This document shows positions 42,867 to 50,669 of a stretch of DNA of 64,000 bases, piece after piece. The position numbers and the translations under genes were made by a program. The stretch spans positions 1 to 64,000 of the forward strand of contig DAOVRZ010000019.1 in the NCBI GenBank assembly GCA_030627905.1, written 5' to 3'. Each line of letters opens with the position of its first letter. The stretch's first letter is position 1. Source of the stretch: JAGMES01 sp023128035 (GTDB lineage: Bacteria > Bacillota > Halanaerobiia > DY22613). The notes under the pieces were generated by a model that made no database searches, had not been told where the DNA came from, and saw nothing but the letters and a program-made list of their open reading frames with translations.

Positions 42867-42867
42867 G

Positions 42868-44454
42868 TTAAATACTCCCTTCCTCAGCATCTGTTGGGGC
42901 TCGGACAATAACCCGAATTGCAAAGGTAAAATTAGGGATCTTAGATTTACCATCAGCAAAGATCTCATGATTTTTGATCTCGTTCATCTTTTCTAAAAGA
43001 CTATTTGCATATGCTACAGTCTGCCCTTTTAGTTTTTCAATAATCTGCTTAGGTTGAACATCTGCAATCACTTGAGCCGTAGCCTTTAAATTAACTTTAG
43101 CTTTTCCATCAGCCTGCAAAAAAGTACTCAATTCTGATAGTTCAATATTTCCTGATCGGATTCGATAATAATCTGGAAGTTCTGCGCGATACAGATCTGC
43201 AATAATAATTCTCAAATCCTCTTTCCTTAAAAGATAACTTGTAGCAACCATCTGAGCAGTAGCAGTCACTACTTCAGATTCCATATCAACAGAATGATTG
43301 ACAGAAATATTTTGAAGCTTACATTGTAAAGTATCTTTAAGAATTTGATACTCTAAATTTACTTCGTCAGAAAGTTGATTGATAATTTTATTTTTTAGTT
43401 CGATTTCTAAATTTTCCATGACTTTCTCTAAATCTGCTTGAGCGACAGTCATTACTGTCCGATCAGAACCATTATGGGTTTCTTTTGGATTTCTAACTTC
43501 TAACCCATAATCTTTACCATCAAAGAAACTTACTTTCTCCACCGATACATTTCCTTGACTCCCCGCTTCCAAAGCCACCATATTAACCTCAGCCATGCCT
43601 GATGTAGTTCCTGAAGAAACGCCCAAAATAAAATTTTCCGTTAAGGCAGGTACAGTAACTGTTTGAACAGTTTTAAATTTTATTTCTTTACTTGTTTTTA
43701 AAACAGTACCAGCAGGAACAGTTACATTCTTTTTTTGATTATTGAAAAAAACTACTTTTCCCTCTGCTCTTTTATAACCAATACGTTTTTGACCAGTTGT
43801 AGGAACAGTTGCTTGGCCTTTAACTTCATATTTAGCATTTACCATAGGAATTTTTCGCTCAGCAAGTTGTATCTTTTGAAGATCATGATCACAGGTAAGT
43901 TGGAAATTTTGTTCTAAATCTTCGATGATAGGACTTATTTCAACAGTAACTATTGAAAAGTTAAAGTAGAACCACCCCATCCCCAAAAGAATAACTAAAG
44001 CAACAACAACGACAGTAATCTTTCTTCCCAAATGCTTTCTATGCCTTCTGCTTCTATACATGGGAATTTCTTCAACTGACTCATCCTTATGTATAGTTTG
44101 AGCATAAATATCTGGAAGAAGTTCTTCAGTGCTTAAAGAAGTAACCAAAGGTTCATTTACATCTTCAATAGGTTCATCTAACTCAAAAGCCTCTAGATCA
44201 GCATAAATTTTTATACCTATTTCTAAACTTAAGCGAATCAGTCGCATTTCAGCTGAAATAAAGACCAATTCTTTCTGCCAATCTTTTAAATACTTTTGAA
44301 GTAACTGAATATTGATTCGGCTGTTAAAAATGTTTGAACTCTGATGAACAACAAGTGCTATTTTCTGCAAAGTAGTCTGACCAAGCTCAGCTATTAAACT
44401 ATTTATATCTTCTTCCGGATCAAGATAATAAACCCGATAACCCCGTCTATCCAT
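42868..44454 (-). CDS. Membrane protein with baseplate J-like extracellular region
   Basis: A 528-aa protein. An N-terminal cytoplasmic part (about 1-145) precedes a basic stretch (YRSRRHRKHLGRK) and one membrane helix (ITVVVVALVILLGMGWFYF). The large outer region has baseplate J-like repeats: GYKRAEGKVVFFNNQKKNVT, VPAGTVLKTSKEIKFKT and GSQGNVSVEKVSF. Clostridial homologues beside ruvX are labelled baseplate J-family, but no phage genes are here, so it is more likely a cell-envelope protein. AGGAGTG precedes the ATG. Confidence 0.65.
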   Translation of the reverse strand: MDRRGYRVYYLDPEEDINSLIAELGQTTLQKIALVVHQSSNIFNSRINIQLLQKYLKDWQKELVFISAEMRLIRLSLEIGIKIYADLEAFELDEPIEDVNEPLVTSLSTEELLPDIYAQTIHKDESVEEIPMYRSRRHRKHLGRKITVVVVALVILLGMGWFYFNFSIVTVEISPIIEDLEQNFQLTCDHDLQKIQLAERKIPMVNAKYEVKGQATVPTTGQKRIGYKRAEGKVVFFNNQKKNVTVPAGTVLKTSKEIKFKTVQTVTVPALTENFILGVSSGTTSGMAEVNMVALEAGSQGNVSVEKVSFFDGKDYGLEVRNPKETHNGSDRTVMTVAQADLEKVMENLEIELKNKIINQLSDEVNLEYQILKDTLQCKLQNISVNHSVDMESEVVTATAQMVATSYLLRKEDLRIIIADLYRAELPDYYRIRSGNIELSELSTFLQADGKAKVNLKATAQVIADVQPKQIIEKLKGQTVAYANSLLEKMNEIKNHEIFADGKSKIPNFTFAIRVIVRAPTDAEEGSI

Positions 44455-44472
44455 TATATCACTCCTATAAGA

Positions 44473-44560
44473 AGTTGTTAAGTCTAAAAAATATATTTTT
44501 AGATATGACCCCCACTTCTATAAGTGGTGGGAATTGTTTTTAATCTTCAGCTTTAGCTGG
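44473..44560. repeat. Cluster of short palindromes between two genes
   Basis: GTTGTTAAG (a P1 end) is followed by the palindrome TCTAAAAAATATATTTTTAGA, then CCCCCACTTCTATAAGTGG, then CAGCTTTAGCTG. Together they resemble the ends of an IS200/IS605-like element or a P1 fragment. Confidence 0.5.
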
Positions 44561-44570
44561 ACGAGTTCAC

Positions 44571-45806
44571 TTATGCTAATCTTTGATCTAAAAAATTTTT
44601 GGTTGCAAAACGAACACCTTGAATCGCTAAACTCTTTGGTGTCACATTTTCTTCCCCTGTTACCAAATTATCAGGATCATTAATCCCAGAAACCTTCTCG
44701 GCTTTTAACATGCAAATCTCAGGACGTTTAAAAAATGGAAGGCGTTCAAAAATCCGTCTTTCATGAACCCCATCTATCAAACCTTTGAGTGCACTTCCTC
44801 CCCCACAAAAATAAATTCTAGGAGGAAGAGCATTACCTTTAGAGAGATTTTTTAAAGCCAGTTCCAACCCTTCATATAAAAGGGTTAAATCAGGTCTTAG
44901 CATTTCTTGAATCTCTTTAGACATATCTGGTGGTAATTGATCTTTTGAAAATTTAAGTTTTAACTCTTCTGCATCCTTCAATGTCACATTCAACTCTCTA
45001 GCGATTTTGCGTGTAAAAGAACGTCCTCCCATAGCAATCATCTCTGTCCCTTCAATACCACCATTTCGAATCAATGCCACATCCATCGTTCCACCTCCAA
45101 TATCAACAACAATAGCACCGAATTCATATGCTTCGTCTGTGAGAATACTATTTGCAATAGCATATGGTTCAGCAACAGTATTTATAAGTTGGAATCCTAG
45201 GTTTTCTGCGATTGTTGCAAGAGGACCTACATTCACTAATGGAGCATAGGTATTAAACAAACTTAAAGAAATATTTTTCCCCTGAAATTGATATGGATTG
45301 GAAACCTTATATCCATCAATCTTTACTTCTACTAAAGCGGTATTAACCAACTGAATCTCAATATTATTGATTCCAGTTTGACTGATTAACTCTTCTTTGC
45401 CACGATAATATGCCAATTGTTGGGCTTTCTGAGTTAGTATCTCCAACTCTTTCTCACTTATACGTTCTAGAGGTTCTTTCCGTTCTTCTTCTATAGTTGT
45501 AACTAAACCTTTAACAAATTCCCCAGCAATTCCCACCACTGCATCTTCAGGTTCATGAGGAGTATATTCTTTAGCAATCGCTAATGCTTTCTTTGCTGTC
45601 TCTACAACTCCAGGGATATTTGAAATAGCACCCCCTGCCATATCACCATATCTTTGTTGAACTCGGGCATAGCCAACGATGTTTCGCTCTTCATCATTAT
45701 ACTCAACTATTACAACTTTTAAAAATTCAGTACCTATATCCAATGCTAGTCGATAATTAAAACCATTCGAGTCAAGGAATTTATTTTTACGCTTAAAAAA
45801 TCTCAT
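44571..45806 (-). CDS. FtsA/PilM-like actin-fold ATPase
   Basis: A 411-aa actin-like ATPase. Phosphate 1 is LALDIGTEFLKVVIVE near 20; the SHS2-type insertion spans about 85-190; phosphate 2 is GAIVVDIGGGTMDVALIR near 226; the adenosine motif is RIYFCGGGSALKGLI near 330. The domain order matches FtsA and related cell-division or pilus ATPases. The ATG at 45806 follows AAGGTG; 16 upstream codons are unlikely to be translated. No ftsZ or pil genes are nearby, so the role is open. Confidence 0.75.
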   Translation of the reverse strand: MRFFKRKNKFLDSNGFNYRLALDIGTEFLKVVIVEYNDEERNIVGYARVQQRYGDMAGGAISNIPGVVETAKKALAIAKEYTPHEPEDAVVGIAGEFVKGLVTTIEEERKEPLERISEKELEILTQKAQQLAYYRGKEELISQTGINNIEIQLVNTALVEVKIDGYKVSNPYQFQGKNISLSLFNTYAPLVNVGPLATIAENLGFQLINTVAEPYAIANSILTDEAYEFGAIVVDIGGGTMDVALIRNGGIEGTEMIAMGGRSFTRKIARELNVTLKDAEELKLKFSKDQLPPDMSKEIQEMLRPDLTLLYEGLELALKNLSKGNALPPRIYFCGGGSALKGLIDGVHERRIFERLPFFKRPEICMLKAEKVSGINDPDNLVTGEENVTPKSLAIQGVRFATKNFLDQRLA

Positions 45807-45914
45807 TATTTTATCACCTTCCTCATACGTCTTATTGTTTACAATTTTCTCCATAAATTAAATAACCCCTTTTTATTTAGCAAATTTTTTTTAATTTTTT
45901 TTATAAGTTCGTTT

Positions 45915-46015
45915 AGATAGAAATTTATTCCATTTTCTTGAAAATCAAAGTCGAGATAATTTATCCCTACTTTTAGAAGATGAGAGATTTTAGCCTTCCG
46001 AAAATGTTGTTAAAT
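45915..46015 (-). repeat. Dispersed element P1, copy overlapping a gene 3' end
   Basis: The minus strand carries TTTAACAACATTTTCGGAAG at 46015, the same start as copies at 6501 and 24114, but the other end has drifted. The stop codon and last seven residues of the 677-aa membrane protein lie inside it. Confidence 0.6.
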
Positions 46016-48023
46016 ATATTAGAGGTAATATTGCGTAAAAAAGTAATGTTGCTGCTGCTACTACTCCCGAATCGTTAACAATTATAGTTACTACACTTCC
46101 TATAATCACTCCTATAAAACCCAGAAATAGATTAGGCATCGTCGTGATCAATTTTGATAATGCACCCCGAGGTCTTTTAAAAAGCAAAACAAGGACAATA
46201 ATAAAAGTAATAAGAACACGGGTCCAAATTGTCCAACGTAAAAGTTTAAGATTCATACTTAATTTACGTGTGATTATTTCCATAAAAGCCGAAAAACCCT
46301 GATTCCTGAGTAAATTAATCGTTTGTCCAAAATGGCTCCTTTCTCCTGCCAAACTATATGTATCCGCTAAAATAAATATGCCTAAGATAATAAACATAGC
46401 TCCAGCGATCACAAAAATAATTTTGATCCGTTTACTTTTTTCAACCATCAAAACATAAGTAGAAGTAAATGCAGCAATAGCAGTTATAGCACCTCCAAGA
46501 TTAGCACCCAAGAGGGGAAAACCGATGATACTCATTATAGCTATAAATACAATTGGTGTTAAAATCATTTTTCTTTCCTCAAACCATGAACACAAATCCA
46601 AAAGACCTGTCCATCCCATTAAAGTTCCCCCTACTAAAAGTCCCATATATTCGTTTCCAAGGCCATAGAAGCGGGCACCAATAATAGGGCAATAACCCAA
46701 AATCGATCGAGACATCCATGGAGAACCCCGAAAAATATCAAAGAGAATGAGAATGATGGTCACAATGATTATAGTAACAACAGAAGCGAGAGGATTTTTG
46801 TGTAATTTTTCAATAAGCCAGGTGCCAAGAGCAATTAAAAAAAATAAAATAATTAGATATCCAGTGAAATCTGAAAGATTATATGGAGATAGTACTAAAA
46901 AAAACAAAGGGATAAACATTATACCCAAAAGCCAGATTCTAACTACCTTCCACCATATTTCAGGCACAATTTTTCTACTAAAAAAAATCAGTGTAGCAAG
47001 AAAAAGGCCAATAATCTGGATTAGGATGAAAGCCTTTATATACCACGGACGCCACTCCGATGTTCGAACTATCTGTTGATTCAAATTCATTAATCTAGAT
47101 AACCCACCATGAGTAACCTGATCAGTTATAATTAATCTCCCTGTCATTTCTGTAGGTGTTGGAATTTGAAAATATTCCAACACCGTAGGAGCAAGATCAG
47201 AAATTGTAACCAATCCGGGACGGCGAGTCGTTCCAGTTTTTAATACTCCCATCTCATAGTTAATTCCAGTAAGTAAAACCCAAGATAGTTTTGCACCAAT
47301 CCGTATTTCAGAAGAATCAGGAGTAGGGGCTACAACCATCAAGCGATCCTGAGTTAGATTCAAACGAGCTTTTACCATACCTAACAATCGATCAATACGC
47401 TCAAATGTCACCTGCATCAGAAACTCTTCTTCATCTTTAGTAAGTATTTCTTCCTTAAGACCTCTCTTAATACGGGCCAGATCCCCTACCTCCAGCACTA
47501 TGAGATCATACTTATCATAACCCTCTAAAAAAAGCTCTGTCATCTTCTGATAGTCTGTACGCCAATTACCTGGAAAGATAGAATCTTTAAGAAGAACATT
47601 TTTCGTTACATCCCCATAAAAAAGATGACTATTGTTATCCATCACAATAGTCATCACTTTACGGTTTTCTTCTGTTCCATAGTCCATATTACCATAGACC
47701 GCCACTTTATAATTATTTACTTTAAGCAATTCACCTAGCATGCCTGAAACAGCGCCATATTTCTCTCCACGATTACCTGCGCCAAAAGCCTGATAAGTAT
47801 ATTCGGTCTTAATCCCGTAGTCTGTACGGACGTTCAGCAGGGCTTGAGCACTTTCGTCGAAGAGTTGGATAAAGACTGGCCCACCGTATTGACTGATCTC
47901 TTTAAGGGAGAGTTGGTCTAATAGGAGAATGACAAATTTGCCCTGTTCGTTAGATAGAGATATGGTGGGAAATATTAGAGTTAGTATTGATATTAAGATC
48001 AAAAGAAAGCTAAATTTTTTCAT
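45990..48023 (-). CDS. Alkaline-phosphatase-like membrane protein, uncharacterised
   Basis: A 677-aa protein. A signal peptide (about 1-24) leads a large outer domain (25-325) resembling the alkaline phosphatase/phosphoglyceromutase superfamily: KFVILLLDQLSLKEI near 30, YDLIVLEVGDLARI near 175 and LVTISDLAPTVLEYFQIP near 273. Ten or more membrane helices follow (about 330-670). The family is scattered in Firmicutes and may handle envelope polymers. ATG 48023 follows GGAGTG. The C-terminus LTTFSEG is encoded by an inserted P1 repeat, so the native end is lost. Confidence 0.6.
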   Translation of the reverse strand: MKKFSFLLILISILTLIFPTISLSNEQGKFVILLLDQLSLKEISQYGGPVFIQLFDESAQALLNVRTDYGIKTEYTYQAFGAGNRGEKYGAVSGMLGELLKVNNYKVAVYGNMDYGTEENRKVMTIVMDNNSHLFYGDVTKNVLLKDSIFPGNWRTDYQKMTELFLEGYDKYDLIVLEVGDLARIKRGLKEEILTKDEEEFLMQVTFERIDRLLGMVKARLNLTQDRLMVVAPTPDSSEIRIGAKLSWVLLTGINYEMGVLKTGTTRRPGLVTISDLAPTVLEYFQIPTPTEMTGRLIITDQVTHGGLSRLMNLNQQIVRTSEWRPWYIKAFILIQIIGLFLATLIFFSRKIVPEIWWKVVRIWLLGIMFIPLFFLVLSPYNLSDFTGYLIILFFLIALGTWLIEKLHKNPLASVVTIIIVTIILILFDIFRGSPWMSRSILGYCPIIGARFYGLGNEYMGLLVGGTLMGWTGLLDLCSWFEERKMILTPIVFIAIMSIIGFPLLGANLGGAITAIAAFTSTYVLMVEKSKRIKIIFVIAGAMFIILGIFILADTYSLAGERSHFGQTINLLRNQGFSAFMEIITRKLSMNLKLLRWTIWTRVLITFIIVLVLLFKRPRGALSKLITTMPNLFLGFIGVIIGSVVTIIVNDSGVVAAATLLFYAILPLIYLTTFSEG

Positions 48024-48279
48024 GATAATCACTCCAAACTATTTTCAAAGACTAGTTTCTCCCTAATATGAATTATTATACATTTTTTTATTCCGATCTT
48101 AATTTTATCTACAAGATGCTTTCTTTTGCGTTAAACAAAACAAGTGCTTCAGCTTCTTTATACTGCATGTTCATAGCTTTCGTCTCTAAATAAGTCATAA
48201 ATAGACTTGCTACTGGGTAAGTTCTTTTAAAAGATAAGATTGGGCTATTTCAAGACTAAAAGTGCAAGATATTGAACAT

Positions 48280-48310
48280 CCCCCACCTACGCTATCGCTA
48301 AGAGGTAGGG
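48280..48310. repeat. GC-rich hairpin
   Basis: CCCCACCT and AGGTAGGG pair around ACGCTATCGCTAAG. It is similar to the hairpin at 10488 and may mark the end of a lost IS200/IS605-type element. Confidence 0.4.
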
Positions 48311-48361
48311 ATCTTTTCGGCTATTAGGATAAAAAGGCATTTAGGTTTCATTTTTTGATAA

Positions 48362-48403
48362 AAAAATAAAAGTACTGGTTATCTCACCAGTACTTTTATT
48401 TTT
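48362..48403. terminator. Perfect 18-bp palindrome, terminator-like
   Basis: AAAAATAAAAGTACTGGT and its exact complement around TATCTC. T-rich on both strands. It lies downstream of the first ireB terminator. Confidence 0.55.
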
Positions 48404-48507
48404 CTTGATTTAACTGTAAAATCCTGTTAACTCAATATTAGCACTCCAATTTTTCAACAATCGCCATATTAACAACTCCAAATAACAAATTCTGCTACAT
48501 ACAAAAA

Positions 48508-48545
48508 AAGGTGACTATTGTCTTTAAATCCACAATGGTCACCTT
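48508..48545 (-). terminator. Intrinsic terminator of ireB
   Basis: AAGGTGAC.ATTGT pairs with ACAAT.GTCACCTT, then seven T on the minus strand, 37 bases past the stop. Confidence 0.85.
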
Positions 48546-48582
48546 CTATATCTTTATACATTTCCATTCAAACTTCACATAA

Positions 48583-48855
48583 TCACTTTATACTTTTCTC
48601 CAAATAACTCCGAACCAGTTCCTCTATCAGTTCATCCCGCTCTAAACCTCTAATCAAACTTCGCGCATTTTTATAACTAGTAATATAAGCAGGATCACCT
48701 GATAGGACATATCCAACAATCTGATTAATCGGGTCATATCCCTTTTCTTTCAAAGCTGTGAATACTTCAGTCAAGACCCGAGCAGCTATGCTGAGTTCAT
48801 CTTCTTTTTTTACCCGAAACATCATCGTCTGATCGTGCTTATAATCATTTCCCAT
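48583..48855 (-). CDS. ireB: IreB family regulatory phosphoprotein (DUF965)
   Basis: A 90-aa protein that matches IreB throughout: DQTMMFRVKKEDELSIAARV, YDPINQIVGYVLSGDPAYIT, and ARSLIRGLERDELIEELVRS. In Enterococcus, IreB is phosphorylated by the PASTA kinase IreK and affects antibiotic tolerance. Normally it sits beside alaS and ruvX, and alaS is indeed 1.8 kb upstream here. GGTGGGAT-type ribosome site upstream. Own terminator. Confidence 0.92.
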   Translation of the reverse strand: MGNDYKHDQTMMFRVKKEDELSIAARVLTEVFTALKEKGYDPINQIVGYVLSGDPAYITSYKNARSLIRGLERDELIEELVRSYLEKSIK

Positions 48856-48952
48856 CTTTATCCCACCTTTTAGTGTTCTAAATTCTAGTTTACCTAATTT
48901 AGTTATTCGTTATACGCTGTTTAAATACCTTCAATTCTTTTTGCATAACTAA

Positions 48953-49079
48953 TTATATGATTCGACCACAAAAAGTATTTTAGTCGCACTTGCATACCAT
49001 ATAAAGTACTGACCTCACCATTTCAGTACTTTATATGGTATGCAAGTGCGACTACTTTTTGTGGGCTAATCATTATACC
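48953..49079. repeat. Palindromic element P2, full copy
   Basis: Near-identical to 22034-22165: outer arms ATGATTCGACCACAAAAAGT and ACTTTTTGTGGGCTAATCAT, inner arms GCATACCATATAAAGTACTG and its complement. Over 40 bp per arm are complementary. It lies between ireB and the acyltransferase gene. Confidence 0.8.
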
Positions 49080-49184
49080 ATTTATTTTGTCATTTTGTAA
49101 AGGTGAATTTTTCATCTTTTATAAAATTTCGAGTAAAATATACAAATTTCTAGTAAAAGTCAACTATTATACTGCTGCTAATTC

Positions 49185-50423
49185 TTAGTTTTGAAAATCA
49201 GGAAATACACTCCATGTTCCACTTTCATCAAAAACTTCTGTAAATCTTTCTGTTTGTTCTTCAATTGGTACCTTTTTGGTTTCAAAAACCATTTTCAACA
49301 TTTCTAAAGCTTTTCTAGCATCTTCTTCTGTTGTTTCAATACCTTTCTCTTCTATTTGAGCTTGGAGTTGTTGAATTTTTCGGTAAGGCTCGACAACTCC
49401 TTTCTGATATTCATCATCATCCCAATTTCTGTTACGGGTACAAACAACAATAGCTAAACATTTAGAAACCACTTTAGCGAAATCTTTCTTTTTTAAAACT
49501 TCTCTAACAGCATCTAAATGTGCTTTATTTTCTAATTGTAAAACTTCAATACTTTTAAAACTTCTTTTCATTAGGCTCTTTAATACTTTCTTAGGCCCCA
49601 TTTCAATTGCTCTAACAATACCTTGTTTATGTATGTACTCCATTGATTCATGCCATCTAACTGGACTATCTATTTGGTTAGCTAAATTTTCAATTATTTT
49701 TTCAGACCCTTCATATGGTAAGGCGTTAACATTAGAAATTACTGGAAACTTAATTGTTCCAAAAGTATATTTCTGCAATTCCTCACTCAATCTTTCTCTT
49801 GTAGGTAGCATAAGAGGACTATGGAAAGGAGCACTAACTTGCAATAACTTTACCATTCCTCCCAATTCTGCTAACTTTTCTCCTGCTCGTTTTACTGCAT
49901 TAATATGACCCGAAATTACAATCTGCTTATCTGAATTATAATTAGCTGGAACAACTACATCATTCGGCTTGGAAACTTCCTTACATACTTCATCTACATC
50001 TTTACGGTCTAATTTCATAACTGCCATCATTCCACCTACACCAATTGGAACAGCCTCTTGCATAAACTGACCGCGTTTATTTACTATTTTAACAGCATCT
50101 CTAAACTCTAATGCACCGGAACTAACCAAAGCAGAAAACTCACCTAGACTGTGTCCTGCAACGTATTCAGGTGTGATTCCAATTTCTTGCATATATACTC
50201 TAAAAGAAGCTATACTGTTAGTAAGAATCGCAGGTTGAGTATTCTCAGTCTTTGTTAATTCTTCCATATCTCCCTCAAAACACAATTTCATCAGATCATA
50301 TCCTAAAGCATCATTTGCTTCCTCAAAAGTTTGTTTCGCTATTGCAAATTCCTGACATAAGTCTTTACCCATCCCAACATATTGTGCACCTTGGCCCGGA
50401 AATATAAATGCTAAACCTTTCAT
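49185..50423 (-). CDS. ACP S-malonyltransferase (FabD-like) with C-terminal extension
   Basis: A 412-aa protein. Residues 1-305 are a FabD acyltransferase with FIFPGQGAQYVGMGKDL, the catalytic GHSLGEFSALV near 90, and APFHSPLM near 200. FabD is normally about 310 aa; the extra 105 residues include DDDEYQKGVVEPYRKIQQLQ and a helical stretch ending GTWSVFPDFQ. This tail is known from stand-alone acyltransferases tied to trans-AT polyketide systems, yet no PKS or fab genes are near. ATG 50423 follows GAGGAGG. It may serve lipid synthesis or a distant cluster. Confidence 0.8.
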   Translation of the reverse strand: MKGLAFIFPGQGAQYVGMGKDLCQEFAIAKQTFEEANDALGYDLMKLCFEGDMEELTKTENTQPAILTNSIASFRVYMQEIGITPEYVAGHSLGEFSALVSSGALEFRDAVKIVNKRGQFMQEAVPIGVGGMMAVMKLDRKDVDEVCKEVSKPNDVVVPANYNSDKQIVISGHINAVKRAGEKLAELGGMVKLLQVSAPFHSPLMLPTRERLSEELQKYTFGTIKFPVISNVNALPYEGSEKIIENLANQIDSPVRWHESMEYIHKQGIVRAIEMGPKKVLKSLMKRSFKSIEVLQLENKAHLDAVREVLKKKDFAKVVSKCLAIVVCTRNRNWDDDEYQKGVVEPYRKIQQLQAQIEEKGIETTEEDARKALEMLKMVFETKKVPIEEQTERFTEVFDESGTWSVFPDFQN

Positions 50424-50631
50424 TCTGAAACCTCCTCTTTTATTAATACAAAATATCATCCATAGTTTATTACATTTTTACTATTATTATATATGTTAAT
50501 AATTATAACGTCAAGTGACATATAAGCTTTTTTAGAATAGAAGGAAAATTATAATAAGCTATTAATATAATTAGTATTGAAGGATACTGTTGGTAGATAA
50601 AATATATTTCTTAATTACAACGGTTAAGGCA

Positions 50632-50659
50632 TAAAAAAGAATCCTCTAAAAGAGAATTC
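50632..50659 (-). terminator. Intrinsic terminator of alaS
   Basis: AAAAAAGAAT.CTCT pairs with AGAG.ATTCTTTTTT; minus-strand T run follows, just past the alaS stop. Confidence 0.8.
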
Positions 50660-50669
50660 TTTTTTTATA

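Larger units (their letters stand above)
48024..48582. other. Intergenic region with hairpins and a possible coding scar
   Basis: About 560 bases. At 48109-48220 the minus strand is open and ends MTYLETKAMNMQYKEAEALV..ESIL, a coding-like scar without a start that I cannot identify. Hairpins lie at 48280-48310, 48362-48403 and 48508-48545. No other gene is seen. Confidence 0.45.

Noticed and set aside
42867..42968. Longer ruvX start within the upstream gene
   Set aside because: Those codons lie in another frame of the baseplate J-like gene; the family begins at the TTG at 42866.
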